The notes under the pieces were generated by a model that was not told the DNA's origin, searched no databases, and worked only from the letters and a program-made list of their open reading frames with translations. Below are positions 32,346 through 43,594 of a DNA stretch of 64,000 bases, piece by piece. Positions within the stretch are counted from its first letter, which is position 1; each line of letters starts with the position of its first letter. The position numbers and the translations under genes were made by a program. Origin of the DNA: Erinaceus europaeus (taxonomy: Eukaryota > Chordata > Mammalia > Eulipotyphla > Erinaceidae); the NCBI RefSeq assembly GCF_950295315.1, contig NC_080179.1, positions 65,685,126 through 65,749,125 on the forward strand, given 5' to 3'.

Positions 32346-33546
32346 TTCTGTTGACAAGTAATGTATTGTCCTTGGATAATCCGGTGTACTTTCCAAAACT
32401 ACATTTTTCAGACTATTTACAAAGTAACCAATCTACTCTACTCAGTTATTAATCAAGACATCACCCCAAAATTAACAGGAGTATTACTGTGTGAATAAGT
32501 GTGAATTTATATACCATTGTTTGCCAACTCAAACTGTACGTTCAAACACAGCGTGGCATTTAGATTTTATGTTATTAATTAAAACAGAAACACACCAGGC
32601 AGCTACAAAACTCCAGTGCTTAACTGTCCTTGCTGATGCTCGCCAGGTTCTGACTTAGTGAAAGGAACTTCTAAAACACACACACACACATCTCACAAAA
32701 CAAGATGGGTAGGTTGGAAACAGTTCTAAAGTATCATCATCAAGAGCAGATGCTCATGGACTTCAGGGGCACCAAATGAGGGTGAAAGGGGGTGGGCATT
32801 ATAAGTGGATTAACTGATTTAGTCACCAGTTAAATATGCATTGCTGCTATTTTTTATGCAAAGTCGTTCTCTGTGCTATTATATCTTCAGTTTCTATCCC
32901 CTCCTGTGCCAAGTGGCTGTCTAAAGCCTTCAATTAGAATCTATATTAATCCAGTTTGTTTATGAGAAGATAAGTGGCCTGCAGACATCCATAGATTTGA
33001 ACATGTCCTGAAAAAAAATTAACCCTCATTATTTCATGAATGCTGACACTTAGCTTTTGTTTTGACTATACTTTTTTCTCAAATATGAGCAGATTCTATG
33101 GCACCATAACAAGGAGGCAGGGTAACTTGTGCAAGTAGGATACAGGAAACTGAAAATATTTATCAAGTAGGATAGAGGAAACTGAAAATATTTAGAAAAG
33201 TTAAAAAAGTAAACGTGGGCATTATTAAACAAGGTACAGGAAATTGAAAATGATATGGGAAAAGTTAAAATAATCTAGTGCAAATTCCCTGTACTTCTGG
33301 GAAATAAGTAATACTTCAAAATACTTTGTAAGACATAGATTTTTATTACTTGAGTTATACAACCATACTTCATGATGATTTTTGTTTTTAATACAGATTC
33401 TAGAATTTCATTTACTTACTTAGCTATTTATTTACTTTTTGTGAATCACTTTTACTGTAATATAGGAGCCAGACTCATTGTCAGCTTTCAATGAGAACTT
33501 TTCTAACTTTTTTTTCACTAGAATCCTCATATTTATTTGGTCTTTT

Positions 33547-33645
33547 CTCCATATTCTCTACTTTTAACTATAATCCTTCCGCCTCTGCAATTTTCTCCAT
33601 ATTCTTTACTTTTAACTGTAATCCTTCCGCCTCTAACAATTTCTC
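33547..33645. repeat. Tandem duplication of a 48-bp unit
   Basis: The unit with 'ctccatattct' and 'taatccttccgcctct' occurs twice in direct succession with few mismatches. It makes an apparent peptide repeat (…NPSAS…) in the plus frame, but the frame is short and unsupported. Confidence 0.88.
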
Positions 33646-34487
33646 CCTCCAACTGATTTGTGTTTCACTGGCAGCTCAGTACTGAGGAAAGTGATCTATC
33701 CTGATGAAGCCATTAGGCACTGTATTACAGACATTAAGAGGATGACATAGGCATGATTTCAATCATGCAAAAGAAAACTACCCCAGTTCTGAGATGGAAA
33801 AGCACCAGGAAGCTTAACCCACTCGGCTCCACATTTTCATCGCAGTGTATTTGAATCTGGGAGTGTCAGGATAAGTTAACACTCACCCCCTCCCCACAAG
33901 GCAATCACTGTAAGTATCATTATCAGATGCACCCTGCACACCCGCCGGGAGAAGGGTCAAGATTTAGAATATGCAGTACAATGAACAGAACCTCAGTCTG
34001 AAACATGAGAAGAAATAAGCTAATAATATGGAAAACGTATCTAAAGAAAGTTGGATTTTTAGCTTTTCTGTGCAATGAAGTTTCTTTAAAAAATACTGTT
34101 CCAATAGTCATGATAACTATTTTGAAATTGCTACTAGCTCAAATAAGATCTAAGTATCTGTTTAAATTACCCCACACTGAAAGTATTCTAATATTCAGTT
34201 TTTTTGAATTATAGTTGTTACTTGTTTTATGAGATAAATTTGTAAGCAGAATACAGAGATTCTGCTCTTTTTTGTAAATGAAATTAGGAATTATAAGAAA
34301 CAAGCATCTGTGAGGGAATATGACTGTCAAATGCAAAACAAGGATGATTATACTTTAATGTGGCATTATAGAGACTGCTTATAAAATATATAGAATACTT
34401 AAGTCACCTCATATAAATGCCTATTTAGTTAAGGTTTAATTGAAACACTTGGAAATTATAATATACACCTTATATCTATTACTTGGT

Positions 34488-34565
34488 ATATAGATATAGA
34501 TGACACAGATAGATATAGATGAGATAGATAGAGACAGCTAGGTAGGTAGATAGGTAGATGATAGA
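34488..34565. repeat. Degenerate GATA/TAGA tetranucleotide array
   Basis: Interrupted 'gatagata', 'tagataga' and 'ggtaggtaga' units. Confidence 0.85.
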
Positions 34566-36033
34566 TAAAGTGTCAAATTAAGTTCAACCATGCATATAAT
34601 AGGTTGGCACATGTACATGATTAATAAATCCTGTCTAACAAATAAGAATGGTTTGCCCTTAAGGAGGACCACTTCAAAGTGAGAAAAAAAAAAAAAACTT
34701 GCTTTACATACTTTAGTAAATACTTACTAGCTGTTCCATAACACTGACTTTCATTGTGACAAATCTTGGGTAATAGGATGTCTATATATTTAAACACTGA
34801 ACACAAAACCAAGTATTTGAAATTAAAATTATACCAAAACATAAACCTCACTCCTTACAGTAATTCAAACTAATGAACATGAAGATTATTTTCACCACAA
34901 ATCTCCTATTTTCTCTGAAAATATTGAATGTATCTCAATATTTTATTGGTGCCCTGGGTTCATAATTAGAAATACCAATTATTTAACTGAGCTATATTAA
35001 CACGGAGACCTCAGGGCCTATGGAACTTAGAAGGCAATTTACCTCTCCATAAAAATCACACTGAAATGTTCAATTTTAAACATCTGAGGGCCTGTCCCGC
35101 TTTACTTAGTTTATTTTCTCCTTTCCATCAAATTAAATGCAGTTTTCCTTCTCATTTCTGAGACTAACAAAAGCATCTTTGTTCCTTGTCATTATTATTC
35201 AAAAGTAGTGTGATCTTGGAAGGCAAAAATCAATCCTATAAGAAATAAAAATAAATGAATGATGTTTAGAACTTGACTGAGGCTTCTAAAGCCTTAAACT
35301 CATTAAATTGCTTGGTACCAATGATACGTAAGCAGGTGACTGAAAATTAATGTGACTTAACTTTTGTGAAAAAGAAAGGATACATTATTTGGAAATATAT
35401 AAATCTTAGAAATACAACTAAAATGCATAATTTCAAAACATAGTAAGTTTTGACACCTGATAAGTCTGTCAAATGCGTTTTGAGATAATTATTATTGTTA
35501 TTATCATTTTTTGGTGGAATCTGAATCTCACATATATGTGACTTTATTGGCCCTATGTTGACTTCTCCTTTAAGCAGACAAATGGAACAGACTAAAGCAG
35601 ACTCAGAGCAGACAAAAAGTTTCCCCCACAACTGTAATACTGACATGTAGTTTTGGAACTCAGCCTTAGACTCCTCATGGCAAGACCGGCTCCCCACTCA
35701 GTGATATTTCTCCTACAGCGTGATATATTTTTACATCTACTTAACACTTCACTGATTTTTTTTTTTTCAGAGGGGACCAATATGAGGTATTCGGTCTCTC
35801 ACAAAATAACTTAAATGTTGATCGAAGCATAGTTAACTATTTGAGCAAAAGTGAAATACAAATGCAGGATGGCACCAAGGATTTGGAGACAACAGGGAAT
35901 TTCCTGTTCATGGTGGGATCTGTAATCTAGCCTCATCTGATTCATTTAGACATTTGTAGAACAGGCAGGACTTCAGACTTTACCCCACTCCTCCTGTGGC
36001 AGAATTTGCATATTCATAAGATCTTCAAGCAAG

Positions 36034-36238
36034 GGTTCAGCTGGTGGCTCACCTTTTACACATCCCAGTGCACAAGGACCCTAATTCAAGCCACCAGTCC
36101 CCACCTACAGGGTGGGAAGCTTCATTCATAAGTGGTGAAGCAGTGTTGCAAGTGTGTCTGTGTCTCTCTTCTTCTATCACCCCCTTCCATCTCAATTTCT
36201 CTGTCTCTACCCAAAATCAAATATTAATAATAATAAAA
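36034..36238 (+). mobile_element. Hedgehog-type SINE, family A2, with TSD
   Basis: 'gggttcagctggtggctcac' head to 'aatattaataataataaaa' tail; 'agatcNtcaagca' flanks it on both sides (36019 and 36239). Confidence 0.9.
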
Positions 36239-36255
36239 AGATCCTCAAGCAGCCT

Positions 36256-36281
36256 ACACACACACACACACACACACACAG
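36256..36281. repeat. (CA)n microsatellite
   Basis: Thirteen CA units just after the SINE target-site duplication. Confidence 0.95.
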
Positions 36282-36284
36282 AGG

Positions 36285-36860
36285 AAAGTTTGATCATTAT
36301 AGTGGATAACTATAGATTCATTATTTACTATGACTACACCAATGTTGCACGTGAACTGCATGTCAGATGTCATATTAACAGAGGAGAAACAAATGAAGCG
36401 GCACAGACCATAGGAGACTGGATCTCACAGCCCAGTAAGGATAATCAGCATTCAGATGAAGGAAGTTACTGAGATATAGGAAAGGCTGAGTGGCCTCCCA
36501 AATAATTTTCTACTGATAACATTTAATCTAATACACTTAAACCCTTTTCTCTAAGGATCTAATCCTTCTGAAAATTAAATTCCTCCTAATTAAATCCAAC
36601 ACCATCTCTGAGCTTTATGTCTTATTTTCAACTGCAGTATCACATTACCAAAGGATTGTTAAATTACTGGAATGTTATTGTTACACAGGTATCTTTCCAC
36701 AATTCTTCAAGATATGTATGAATACGTTTTATCCTCTACCAAACCCTTATCCTGTTCTACCATGGATGATTAGATCTTCAGCCTCCCCTTAGTGTCCCTC
36801 CCTAATCCACTTTCTTAAATTTCCAGATATGTGAAAATAGACCAGAGTCTACTGAGATCT
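36285..36860. other. Unique DNA
   Basis: No recognised repeat. The 142-residue plus frame spanning 36044-36472 starts in the SINE and crosses the CA repeat, so it is not credible as a gene. Confidence 0.5.
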
Positions 36861-36875
36861 TGCTCTTCATAAGTT

Positions 36876-36968
36876 CTTTTTTTAAAAATATTCTTATTTT
36901 TTATTTCTTATTGGATAGAGACAGAGAATTTGAGAGGGGAAGAGGGTAAGAGGGAGAGAGGGAGAGAG

Positions 36969-37015
<47 letters not shown>

Positions 37016-37132
37016 AGCCCTGCTTCACCTTGTGAAGCTTTCCCCCCTGCAGGTGGGGATCAGGGGCTTGAACCTAGGTCCTTATACATTGTAACATGAG
37101 CACTTAACCAGGTGCGCCACCACCTGGCTCCC
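36876..37132 (-). mobile_element. Hedgehog-type SINE, family A2, antisense, with perfect 15-bp TSD
   Basis: Standard order with an expanded GA stretch (36935-37011). Flanked by the perfect duplication 'tgctcttcataagtt' at 36861-36875 and 37133-37147, so a recent insertion. Confidence 0.96.
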
Positions 37133-37207
37133 TGCTCTTCATAAGTTATAAGTCTTTCAACACTCCTCCTCTCTGGGGTCTTCTTCAGGCATTTCAGTTG
37201 AAAGAGG

Positions 37208-37370
37208 AAAGGATTGGCAAAATAGCTCACTTGGTTAGTGCACTGCTCTTCATAGGCTGGACCCAGGTTTGAGCCCAGTCCCCAGCACATTGAAGGAAAC
37301 TTTGGTGTTGTGGTCTTTCTTACTTTTTCTGCCTCTTTCTCTGTCTCAATTAAAAATAAAAGAGAAAGAA
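37208..37370 (+). mobile_element. tRNA-derived SINE, family E (best copy)
   Basis: 'ggcaaaatagctcacttggt' head, 'gcccagtccccagcacattg', 'gaaactttggtgttgtggtc', CT-rich part and 'aattaaaaataaaaga' tail. Gives the reference order for fragments at 5.3 and 16.5 kb. Confidence 0.8.
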
Positions 37371-37442
37371 TGAAGAAAGACCTGTTCCTTAGATACTGTT
37401 TTCTTTTCTCACCATGCTGAGTACAATTTGCTTGTGTGTGAC

Positions 37443-37953
37443 TCACAGAACACGTTTATGTAGAACTAGCGTTATAATATGTAGCAGACTGAAAGATGAT
37501 TTTTGGAAGGGGGGGCAACATACGATCCTTTGCCTTGTCAGCATGTAGCATAATGGCTTTCTTATCAGGGATGAAGTAAAGCTGAGCAGAACACATCACA
37601 GGGGAAAAAACGCAAGATTATTGGGGTCGGTGCAGGCATACTGGACAGCCAAGCCTGAAACTACAGGCACCTGGAACAAGGACAAACAACGACAAGGACT
37701 CTGCTGCACCATACCTGCCTGCACACGTGTTTCCAATAATAGTAATGAGGAGGAAATTATTGCAGGGAGAAATGGGAGTGGTGACAGGTGTGTGCATGGT
37801 TTAGGAAAAAAGTGAAGGTGGGGCCTAAAGGTTCAGAAATGTTGATATTGGGCACGATCACCCTCTTTTTCTTTCTGCCTACCTGGAAGCTTGAACATCT
37901 AAGCAAGTGTTCTTTCTCCAACTCCTCCCCCATGCCCTCCTCTTTCTCCTCCT

Positions 37954-37997
<44 letters not shown>

Positions 37998-38100
37998 CTA
38001 TGCACTTCCCCTATTCTCACTTTTCCTGAATAAAGCTTACATTTCTTAGAACCCATGGTTTCTCCTCGGTATTTTGTTAAGTGTGATGGATCTACAATCA
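37443..38100 (+). mobile_element. Probable ERV LTR of a second type
   Basis: The right part has LTR-like order: CT-rich stretch (37920-37996), polyadenylation signal AATAAA at 38030-38035, and a short end 'ctcggtattttgttaagtg ... ctacaatca'. An 8-bp direct repeat 'tgtgtgac' lies at 37435-37442 and 38101-38108, but the left end does not begin with TG, so the left limit is uncertain. No internal viral genes are seen. Confidence 0.45.
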
Positions 38101-38299
38101 TGTGTGACCCATCTCAGTTCTTATCTTTCCCCAATACGTGATCACATTCTGGAGTTTGGAAGACACAGCAAATTAGACTTAATGATTCTCTTTTTTGTCC
38201 AGAAAGGTCAATGGTACTGATAATATCATTCTGATTTTCTTTTGGGGGTATGAGGTAGGGGAAGGGCTCTGTGATTCCACTCATCCTGGTAAACATTTT

Positions 38300-38500
38300 G
38301 ACTTCTTAATTTCAGATAGAGATGAGGGAGGGGAGGAGAGAGAAAAAGAGAAACCACAGCATATTTCCACCATTCATCAAACTTCCTTCCATGTCACCCA
38401 TGGTGCTCCCATATGGTAAGGGGATTTGAACCTGAGCTCTTGAGCCCTGGGCCTCACACATGGCAACATGTGGAATCTATCCAGCAACTTATCTCCCAGT
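38300..38500 (-). mobile_element. Old tRNA-type SINE (family D), antisense
   Basis: 'agaaaaagagaaaccacagc', 'ggtgctcccatatggtaagg', 'gagccctgggcctcacacat', 'aacttatctcccag'. Confidence 0.6.
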
Positions 38501-38703
38501 TCTTAATCTTACTCTTGATACAGTTTTTGGTGAGGGCTTCAAGAATGCTGTAAAAGGAGAACATAAACGATGATTTAGTTAGCAACTCAAAACTCACTGA
38601 AATTGGTCCTTTTCTGAATCTACTTAGTTCTTACTTGCCATCTCAGACATTTCCTGTGTAGCAAGATATCAGATTTTTATATTCTCTCCCTCTTCCTCCC
38701 CCA

Positions 38704-38704
<1 letters not shown>

Positions 38705-38752
<48 letters not shown>
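38705..38752. repeat. (TG)n microsatellite
   Basis: About 24 TG units. Confidence 0.97.
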
Positions 38753-38753
<1 letters not shown>

Positions 38754-38756
38754 TGT

Positions 38757-38903
38757 GTTGTGTTTATTGAGACACAAAAGCAAAGAGGCAGAGTGAGAGA
38801 GAATGAAAGATACCACTGCAGTGAAGCTTCCTTCAAGGGCTGGGTTTAAACCAGGTCATGCATATGGGAACTATTCAAATGGAGCTATTTTGACAGCCTC
38901 ATA
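38757..38903 (-). mobile_element. Old tRNA-type SINE (family D), antisense
   Basis: 'attgagacacaaaagcaaag', 'accactgcagtgaagcttcc', 'ggctgggtttaaaccaggtc', 'gagctattttgacagcc'. Confidence 0.6.
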
Positions 38904-39154
38904 TTCACTTTTCTTTCAAAAAGCAGAATTCTTATCAGACTAAGATTAAGCAAAATCAAGAAAAATCCTTGGCAATCTATCTGGAACTCAAATATTAAGA
39001 CAGAACAGGTAGACTGAGCTGGTTAGGTCTAGCTTAGAGGCAGAGACAAGCTGGAAGAGACCAAAGTAAGGAGAGTGAAGGTGAAAGTGCCCCTTCTTCA
39101 TAACAAGTTCTTATTCACTTCACCTCGTTCATTTGGGTTGAGTAAGATAGCATG

Positions 39155-39356
39155 AATGCTTATTAATGGCACAGTTCATAGAGCAAGCTGCTCACTAAAC
39201 CAGAGGTACCAGGTTCAAGACCCAACACAACATATCAGCACCGTGGATGTTAACTAGAGGAATTTTCATAGATGGTAAGGTGGTTCTGTGCTGCCTTTCC
39301 TCCCAGTTTCTACTTCCCTCCTATCTCTTAAACGTTTTCAAAATAATAAAGAAAAA
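39155..39356 (+). mobile_element. Probable old tRNA-derived SINE
   Basis: 'ggcacagttcatagagcaag' and 'ccaggttcaagacccaacac' look like A-box and B-box regions, followed by a CT-rich stretch and 'aaaataataaagaaaaa'. Too diverged to assign to a family. Confidence 0.45.
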
Positions 39357-39500
39357 ATCGAAAGTTAGACCAAGGAGAGAAGGCTGCTTATTGTAATATT
39401 GTGGAAGTATTAGATCCTAGGTTCTTTTTCCAGCACCTTACAAAATATTAAAACTAGAGATTAGATTTCAACTTTTTTTGAGGAATCCACTGTTATTCTG

Positions 39501-39586
<86 letters not shown>
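39501..39586. repeat. Compound TA/CA/TA microsatellite
   Basis: TA, then about eight CA units at 39534-39549, then TA again. Source of the Ile-Tyr repeat minus frame. Confidence 0.95.
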
Positions 39587-39588
<2 letters not shown>

Positions 39589-39785
39589 TACACTGACGGC
39601 ACATACCTACACACACACACAGAATTAGAAAGCACAGTTTCAATTTTGCCAGTAAATCATTTACATTAGACTGACTTTTTTTTTTTTTAACTGGAACACT
39701 CTTAGCTCTAACTATAGTCATGCAGGGCAGAGAGGGATTGAATCTGGAACATTTAAGTGTCAGACATGAAAATCTGTTGCATGCT

Positions 39786-39975
39786 TCCCCAGAGCCCTGC
39801 CCCACTAGGGAAGGAGAGAGACAGGCTGGGAGTATGAATCAACCTATTAATGCCCACTTTCAGCAGGGAAGCAATTACAGAAGTCAGACCTTCTACCTTC
39901 TGCACCCCATAATGACCCTGGGTCCATACTCCCAGAGGGTTAAATAATAGGAAAGCTATCAGGGGAGGGGATAGG
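39786..39975 (+). mobile_element. Retroelement 3' module, plus-oriented arm of an inverted pair
   Basis: 'ccccagagccctgccccact', 'gcagggaagcaattacagaa', 'ccttctgcaccccataatga', 'catactcccagagggttaaa', then 'gtcctaggggtgggaattgt'. The same order is seen at 52.1, 58.1 and (reversed) 60.6 kb. Confidence 0.85.
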
Positions 39976-40011
39976 ATATGGAGTCCTAGGGGTGGGAATT
40001 GTATAACCCTC

Positions 40012-40290
40012 TTATTTTTATCCCTCTGGGAGTATGGAGCCAGGGTCACTATGGGATGCAGTAGGTGGAAGGTCTGGCTTCTGTAATTGCTTCCCCGCTG
40101 AACATGGGTGTTGACTGGTTGATCCATATTTCCAGCCTGCCTTTCTCTTTCCCTACTGGGGTGGGGCTCTGGGACACATTGGCCTCCAGGACACATTGGT
40201 GGGGTCATCTGTCCAGAGAAGTCTGGTTGGCATTATGTTAGCATCTGGAACCCGGTGGCTGGAAAGAGTTAACATACAAAGCCAAACAAA
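40012..40290 (-). mobile_element. Retroelement 3' module, minus-oriented arm of an inverted pair
   Basis: Reverse complement of the neighbouring module, extended further 5' with 'tggacagatgaccccaccaa' and 'ccaccgggttccagatgct' (as at 58.03 kb). Forms an inverted repeat with 39786-39939. Confidence 0.85.
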
Positions 40291-42170
40291 TTGTTGTACA
40301 TGAAGTAACTTCTCATGCCCACAATCCCTTGTGAGTGTGCATAAGTCTGATCAATGCTCTTGACATCAGCCCTATGCTAATTATGCTCATCTTCCATAAT
40401 TCCTCTTACTGAATGAACAGGGTTCCCAACACTAAGTGAGAAGAACCACAAGTGACACAATTTCTGTCACTTGAAAAACTGAAGCTATGTTCTGATGTTG
40501 AAAGCAAAACCCATCTACATGACCACCAGACACTAAGTATGCTCTATTTCTAAAAAGAAAGTCTGTTGCATAACCACTGTTATCTCTCTAGTTCGTGGCT
40601 GCACTTTAAAGGCTTCTTTGTCTCTCAGAATCTTTCTAAATATCTTCTTTACTCCTGAAGAAAGCAGCGGAAAAGTTGAAAAATAAATGTTAAGCCAGTT
40701 GATGTTTATTTAAAACAAATTCAGTCTATATGCCCCACTTGCTCAAGACACTATTAGTTTATGATATTTGTCTCGGCAATGCATTTTCTATCATTCTCAA
40801 AATGTTTCAACATCAATTTATATAATTACACTATTTTTTTTATCGGCCTAAAGTGAGGGACATGGAGAAATATATATATTTCTAAACAATTCTAATCTTT
40901 CCTTTGCAAAGTGGTTATAACAAAGAGGATAAATACCATTCAAAGTATTTATTGCATAAATAAACCAAATATGTACACTTTACAAGGATACAGTCTCATA
41001 TATATATATATATATATATATATCTTAAAAATCAAATCTCCATTCTTATAATTTTATTTTGTTTTATTTTTGGAGGGGATGCTTAAGAAAACTCTTTAAT
41101 ATCAACAACTGAGAATGAAAATCTGATGTCAATAATATGTCAAAACATCAATCTAAAAATAATTTAATTTAAAATAAATGAAACCATCATTTATATAATT
41201 CCATTAGGTTTTTCTGCCAGACCCTAATTTGGAATGCGTAAATTATTAACAACATTACATCGTATTCAGTTCTTCATTTTTCACTAATAGGTGGCTGCCT
41301 AAATTTCTACAGTTACAACAATTTTTCTTGAGAATTTATAGAATTTTAATATTATATTACATGAAAAAATACTTACTAGGGTTTTCTTTAATCTTACGTT
41401 TTTCACTCGCCCTGTATAACTACTAGAACTCAATTTATTAAAAGGTCGTAAGTAGCTAGAAGAACTCGAGGAAAGCTGATAGAAACCAGAGCCCATCTTC
41501 CCTCTCACCATTGGAAATCTTGAAAGGTTCTTTAACATTTTAAATTCAAAATCAACATTAAAGCAAATCTGCACAATACATGCATGCCCTTACTACAATG
41601 TGAGGGCCTGTCATGATGAGACTGTTACAATTCTAATTTTATAAAATAATTCCTAGCAAGTCCACTAACATCTTGAGTATCTTGAGGATTTTTTTTTTAT
41701 CTGTCTGCTTTTCTAACTACCTGCCTACCTTTTTAGTTTGCAATTCATCACCCACAATTCAATTATATAAAATATTTACCCTTAGTGGGAGGTGAAATTC
41801 ACTGGAAATTTACAAGATATCTGTGAAGTCAGAAAGTGACAGGGAAGAGAACAAGTCAGAGACTGAGAGGAAAGGAAGCAAAAATACGAAAGAACAAAAT
41901 GTAAAAGTGAACAAGAAGTGGTAGTGTTCAGTTGTTCTGAACCCATGACTTTGTAAACTGAAAATATTATTTATGCTTATAAAAGAAAACCATATGCATG
42001 GACTTACTTTTCTGATTGGATTAGTAAAAATATTATTATTTATATTGAGATGATTCAGGCACTAAAAAAAGGCTTATGAATTAAAATTAAAATCTTAAAG
42101 TTGACTCTCAAGTTGAGTTTTCAAGTGACTTACCAGACTTATATTCTGAAATAAAGAGTTTAACTTTTGG
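40291..42170. other. SINE-free block around the candidate exon
   Basis: About 1.9 kb without SINE or L1 words. Contains an AT microsatellite at 40997-41022 and the candidate exon. The rest is AT-rich and featureless. Confidence 0.5.
41377..41568 (-). CDS. Candidate protein-coding exon, unidentified
   Basis: The only stretch that looks coding. On the minus strand 64 codons stay open between an acceptor-like 'attgtgcag' (41577-41569) and a strong donor GTAAGT (41376-41371); both junctions fall between codons (phase 0-0). Serine runs 'LSSSSSSYL' and 'LSSSSYTG' are written with mixed codons (TCC, TCG, AGT, TCT, AGC), which slippage repeats do not produce. Four CpGs lie within about 70 bp of CpG-poor DNA. 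From the first ATG (41538) 54 residues contain no Asp or Glu, many Arg/Lys/Ser, like a mitochondrial presequence, so a first coding exon starting there is an alternative. The acceptor has a poor pyrimidine tract. I do not recognise the protein; a decayed exon or pseudogene is possible. Confidence 0.35.
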
Positions 42171-42171
42171 T

Positions 42172-42296
42172 GGTCTGGGAAGTGTCACAGTAATAAAGTA
42201 TTGAACTCAAGCATGAGGTACCAAGTTCAACCCCCAGTAGCACATGTGCTAGAGTGATATCTTGTTCTTTCTCTCTCTTAATAAATAAACACATTT
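42172..42296 (+). mobile_element. Hedgehog-type SINE, family B
   Basis: 'tggtctgggaagtgtcacag' head, 'caagcatgaggtaccaagtt', 'gagtgatatcttgttctttc' and 'ataaataaacacat' tail. Diverged from the 17.2-kb copy. Confidence 0.85.
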
Positions 42297-42319
42297 TTTT
42301 TTTTAAAAAAAGGTGAACT

Positions 42320-42408
42320 CTCAAGTTGATCCCCAACACTACATGTACCAGAGAGATGTTTTAGTATTTTCGCTCTCTCTTCTCCTCTCTCCCAATTAAC
42401 AAATAAAT
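42320..42408 (+). mobile_element. SINE family B, 5'-truncated
   Basis: 'gatccccaacactacatgta ... accagagagatg', CT segment and 'aacaaataaat' tail. Confidence 0.7.
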
Positions 42409-42414
42409 TCTATG

Positions 42415-43080
42415 TTGTAACAAAAAATATTTTACAAATCAGGCAAACCTCAGTGTCCCTAGCTGCTTAAAATATTTTTCAAAGGAATGGGATAAACTTC
42501 AAAACCGTAAACTCCTGTATTGAATTCAAACTTGAACTCCATTTCTGTAGAAATGTTTCTGATTTTCCAATGGTCTATAATTTAAAGTGCACAAGGTGCA
42601 CATTTTATATGATGTGCATATGACTGATAATATTTATAATATCAAAGTGATTCTTTTCATTATGCTGTGAATGGAAACATGAAAAATGCATCTAAACCAA
42701 CACCGACCAATGGGACTTGTTGTAAAAATGTTAATTTCAACTCCATATATTAAACAACTATGCACCTGAAATGCAGCCAGTATTCCTGAAAAATTGATAT
42801 TTTTCATTATTATTTAATTACTTTAATAAGAGCAAGATAGGGGCTAGTGTCAAAACTGAGGCCTCAAGATCTCCAGTCATCTACTCTGATAGAAGCAGGG
42901 ACTGATATTTAGAGGAGTAGAAAGCATATTTGAAGAAATCTGAGCAGAAAACTTCCCATACCTGAGCAATAATCAAAATGTAGAAATCTAAGAAGATGAA
43001 TGAACACCTAAAATTTGAGTCCAAAATGACACACATCAACACAAATCATTGTAAAGGTACCCAAAACCAGAAAAAAAATG
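42415..43080. other. Unique DNA
   Basis: No element recognised. Confidence 0.5.
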
Positions 43081-43293
43081 GGGGCCAGGTGATGGTGCAC
43101 AGGGTTGAACATACATGTTACAGTGCACAAGGACCCAGGTTGGAGCTCCTGGTCCCCACCTGTAGGGGAAAAGCTTTGCAAGTAGTGAAGCAGGGTTGCA
43201 GGTGTCTCTCTGTCTCTCTCCCTCTATATCACCCCCCTTCCCACTTGATTTCTGGTTGTCTCTGTCCAATAACTAAATAAAGATAATTAAAAG
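43081..43293 (+). mobile_element. Hedgehog-type SINE, family A2, complete
   Basis: 'ggggccaggtgatggtgcac' head, 'acagtgcacaaggacccagg', 'ccccacctgtaggggaaaag', CT segment ending 'ggttgtctctgtccaataac', then 'aaataaagataattaaa' tail. Good representative of A2. Confidence 0.95.
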
Positions 43294-43309
43294 AAAGAAA
43301 AAGAAACCC

Positions 43310-43594
43310 AAATGAAAACAACACTGAGATAGCATCTCACACCCAAGAAAATGGCTTATATCAACAAACCAAGTAATGACAGCTGTTGGTGACATTATGG
43401 AGAAAAGGGAACTTTACTCCATTGGTGGTGGGAATGCAAACTGGTAGAGCAGCTTTGGAAGACTGTATGGGATAGCCCTTAAACAAATAAAAATGTAATT
43501 ACCTTATGACCCAGCAATATTACTCTTCAGCATTTATCCAGTGAACACTAAAACACTAATTAGATAAGCTATAAGTACCCCTATGTTCACAGCA
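43310..43594 (+). mobile_element. L1 3' region, left part, interrupted by a solo LTR
   Basis: Late ORF2 words 'gatagcatctcacacccaag', 'ggtgggaatgcaaactggta', 'accttatgacccagcaatat' in plus orientation. Broken at 43594 by the LTR; continues at 43861. 5'-truncated and full of stops. Confidence 0.93.

Larger units (their letters stand above)
32058..36018. other. 4-kb SINE-free unique block
   Basis: No SINE recognised across about 4 kb. It holds a TA microsatellite (32298-32342), a CA run (32676-32690), a degenerate GATA array (34488-34565), two local tandem duplications (33.1-33.2 and 33.54-33.65 kb) and a moderately complex stretch at 32540-32960. The open frames at 33491-33685 and 35347-35780 have no recognised domain. 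No exon identified. Confidence 0.5.

Noticed and set aside
33100..33260. CRISPR-like array of short repeats
   Set aside because: Only two or three diverged tandem units without unique spacers, in a mammalian genome.
35347..35780. Minus frames of 116 and 62 codons
   Set aside because: No recognised domain, both contain low-complexity AT-rich translations and no convincing start or splice signals.
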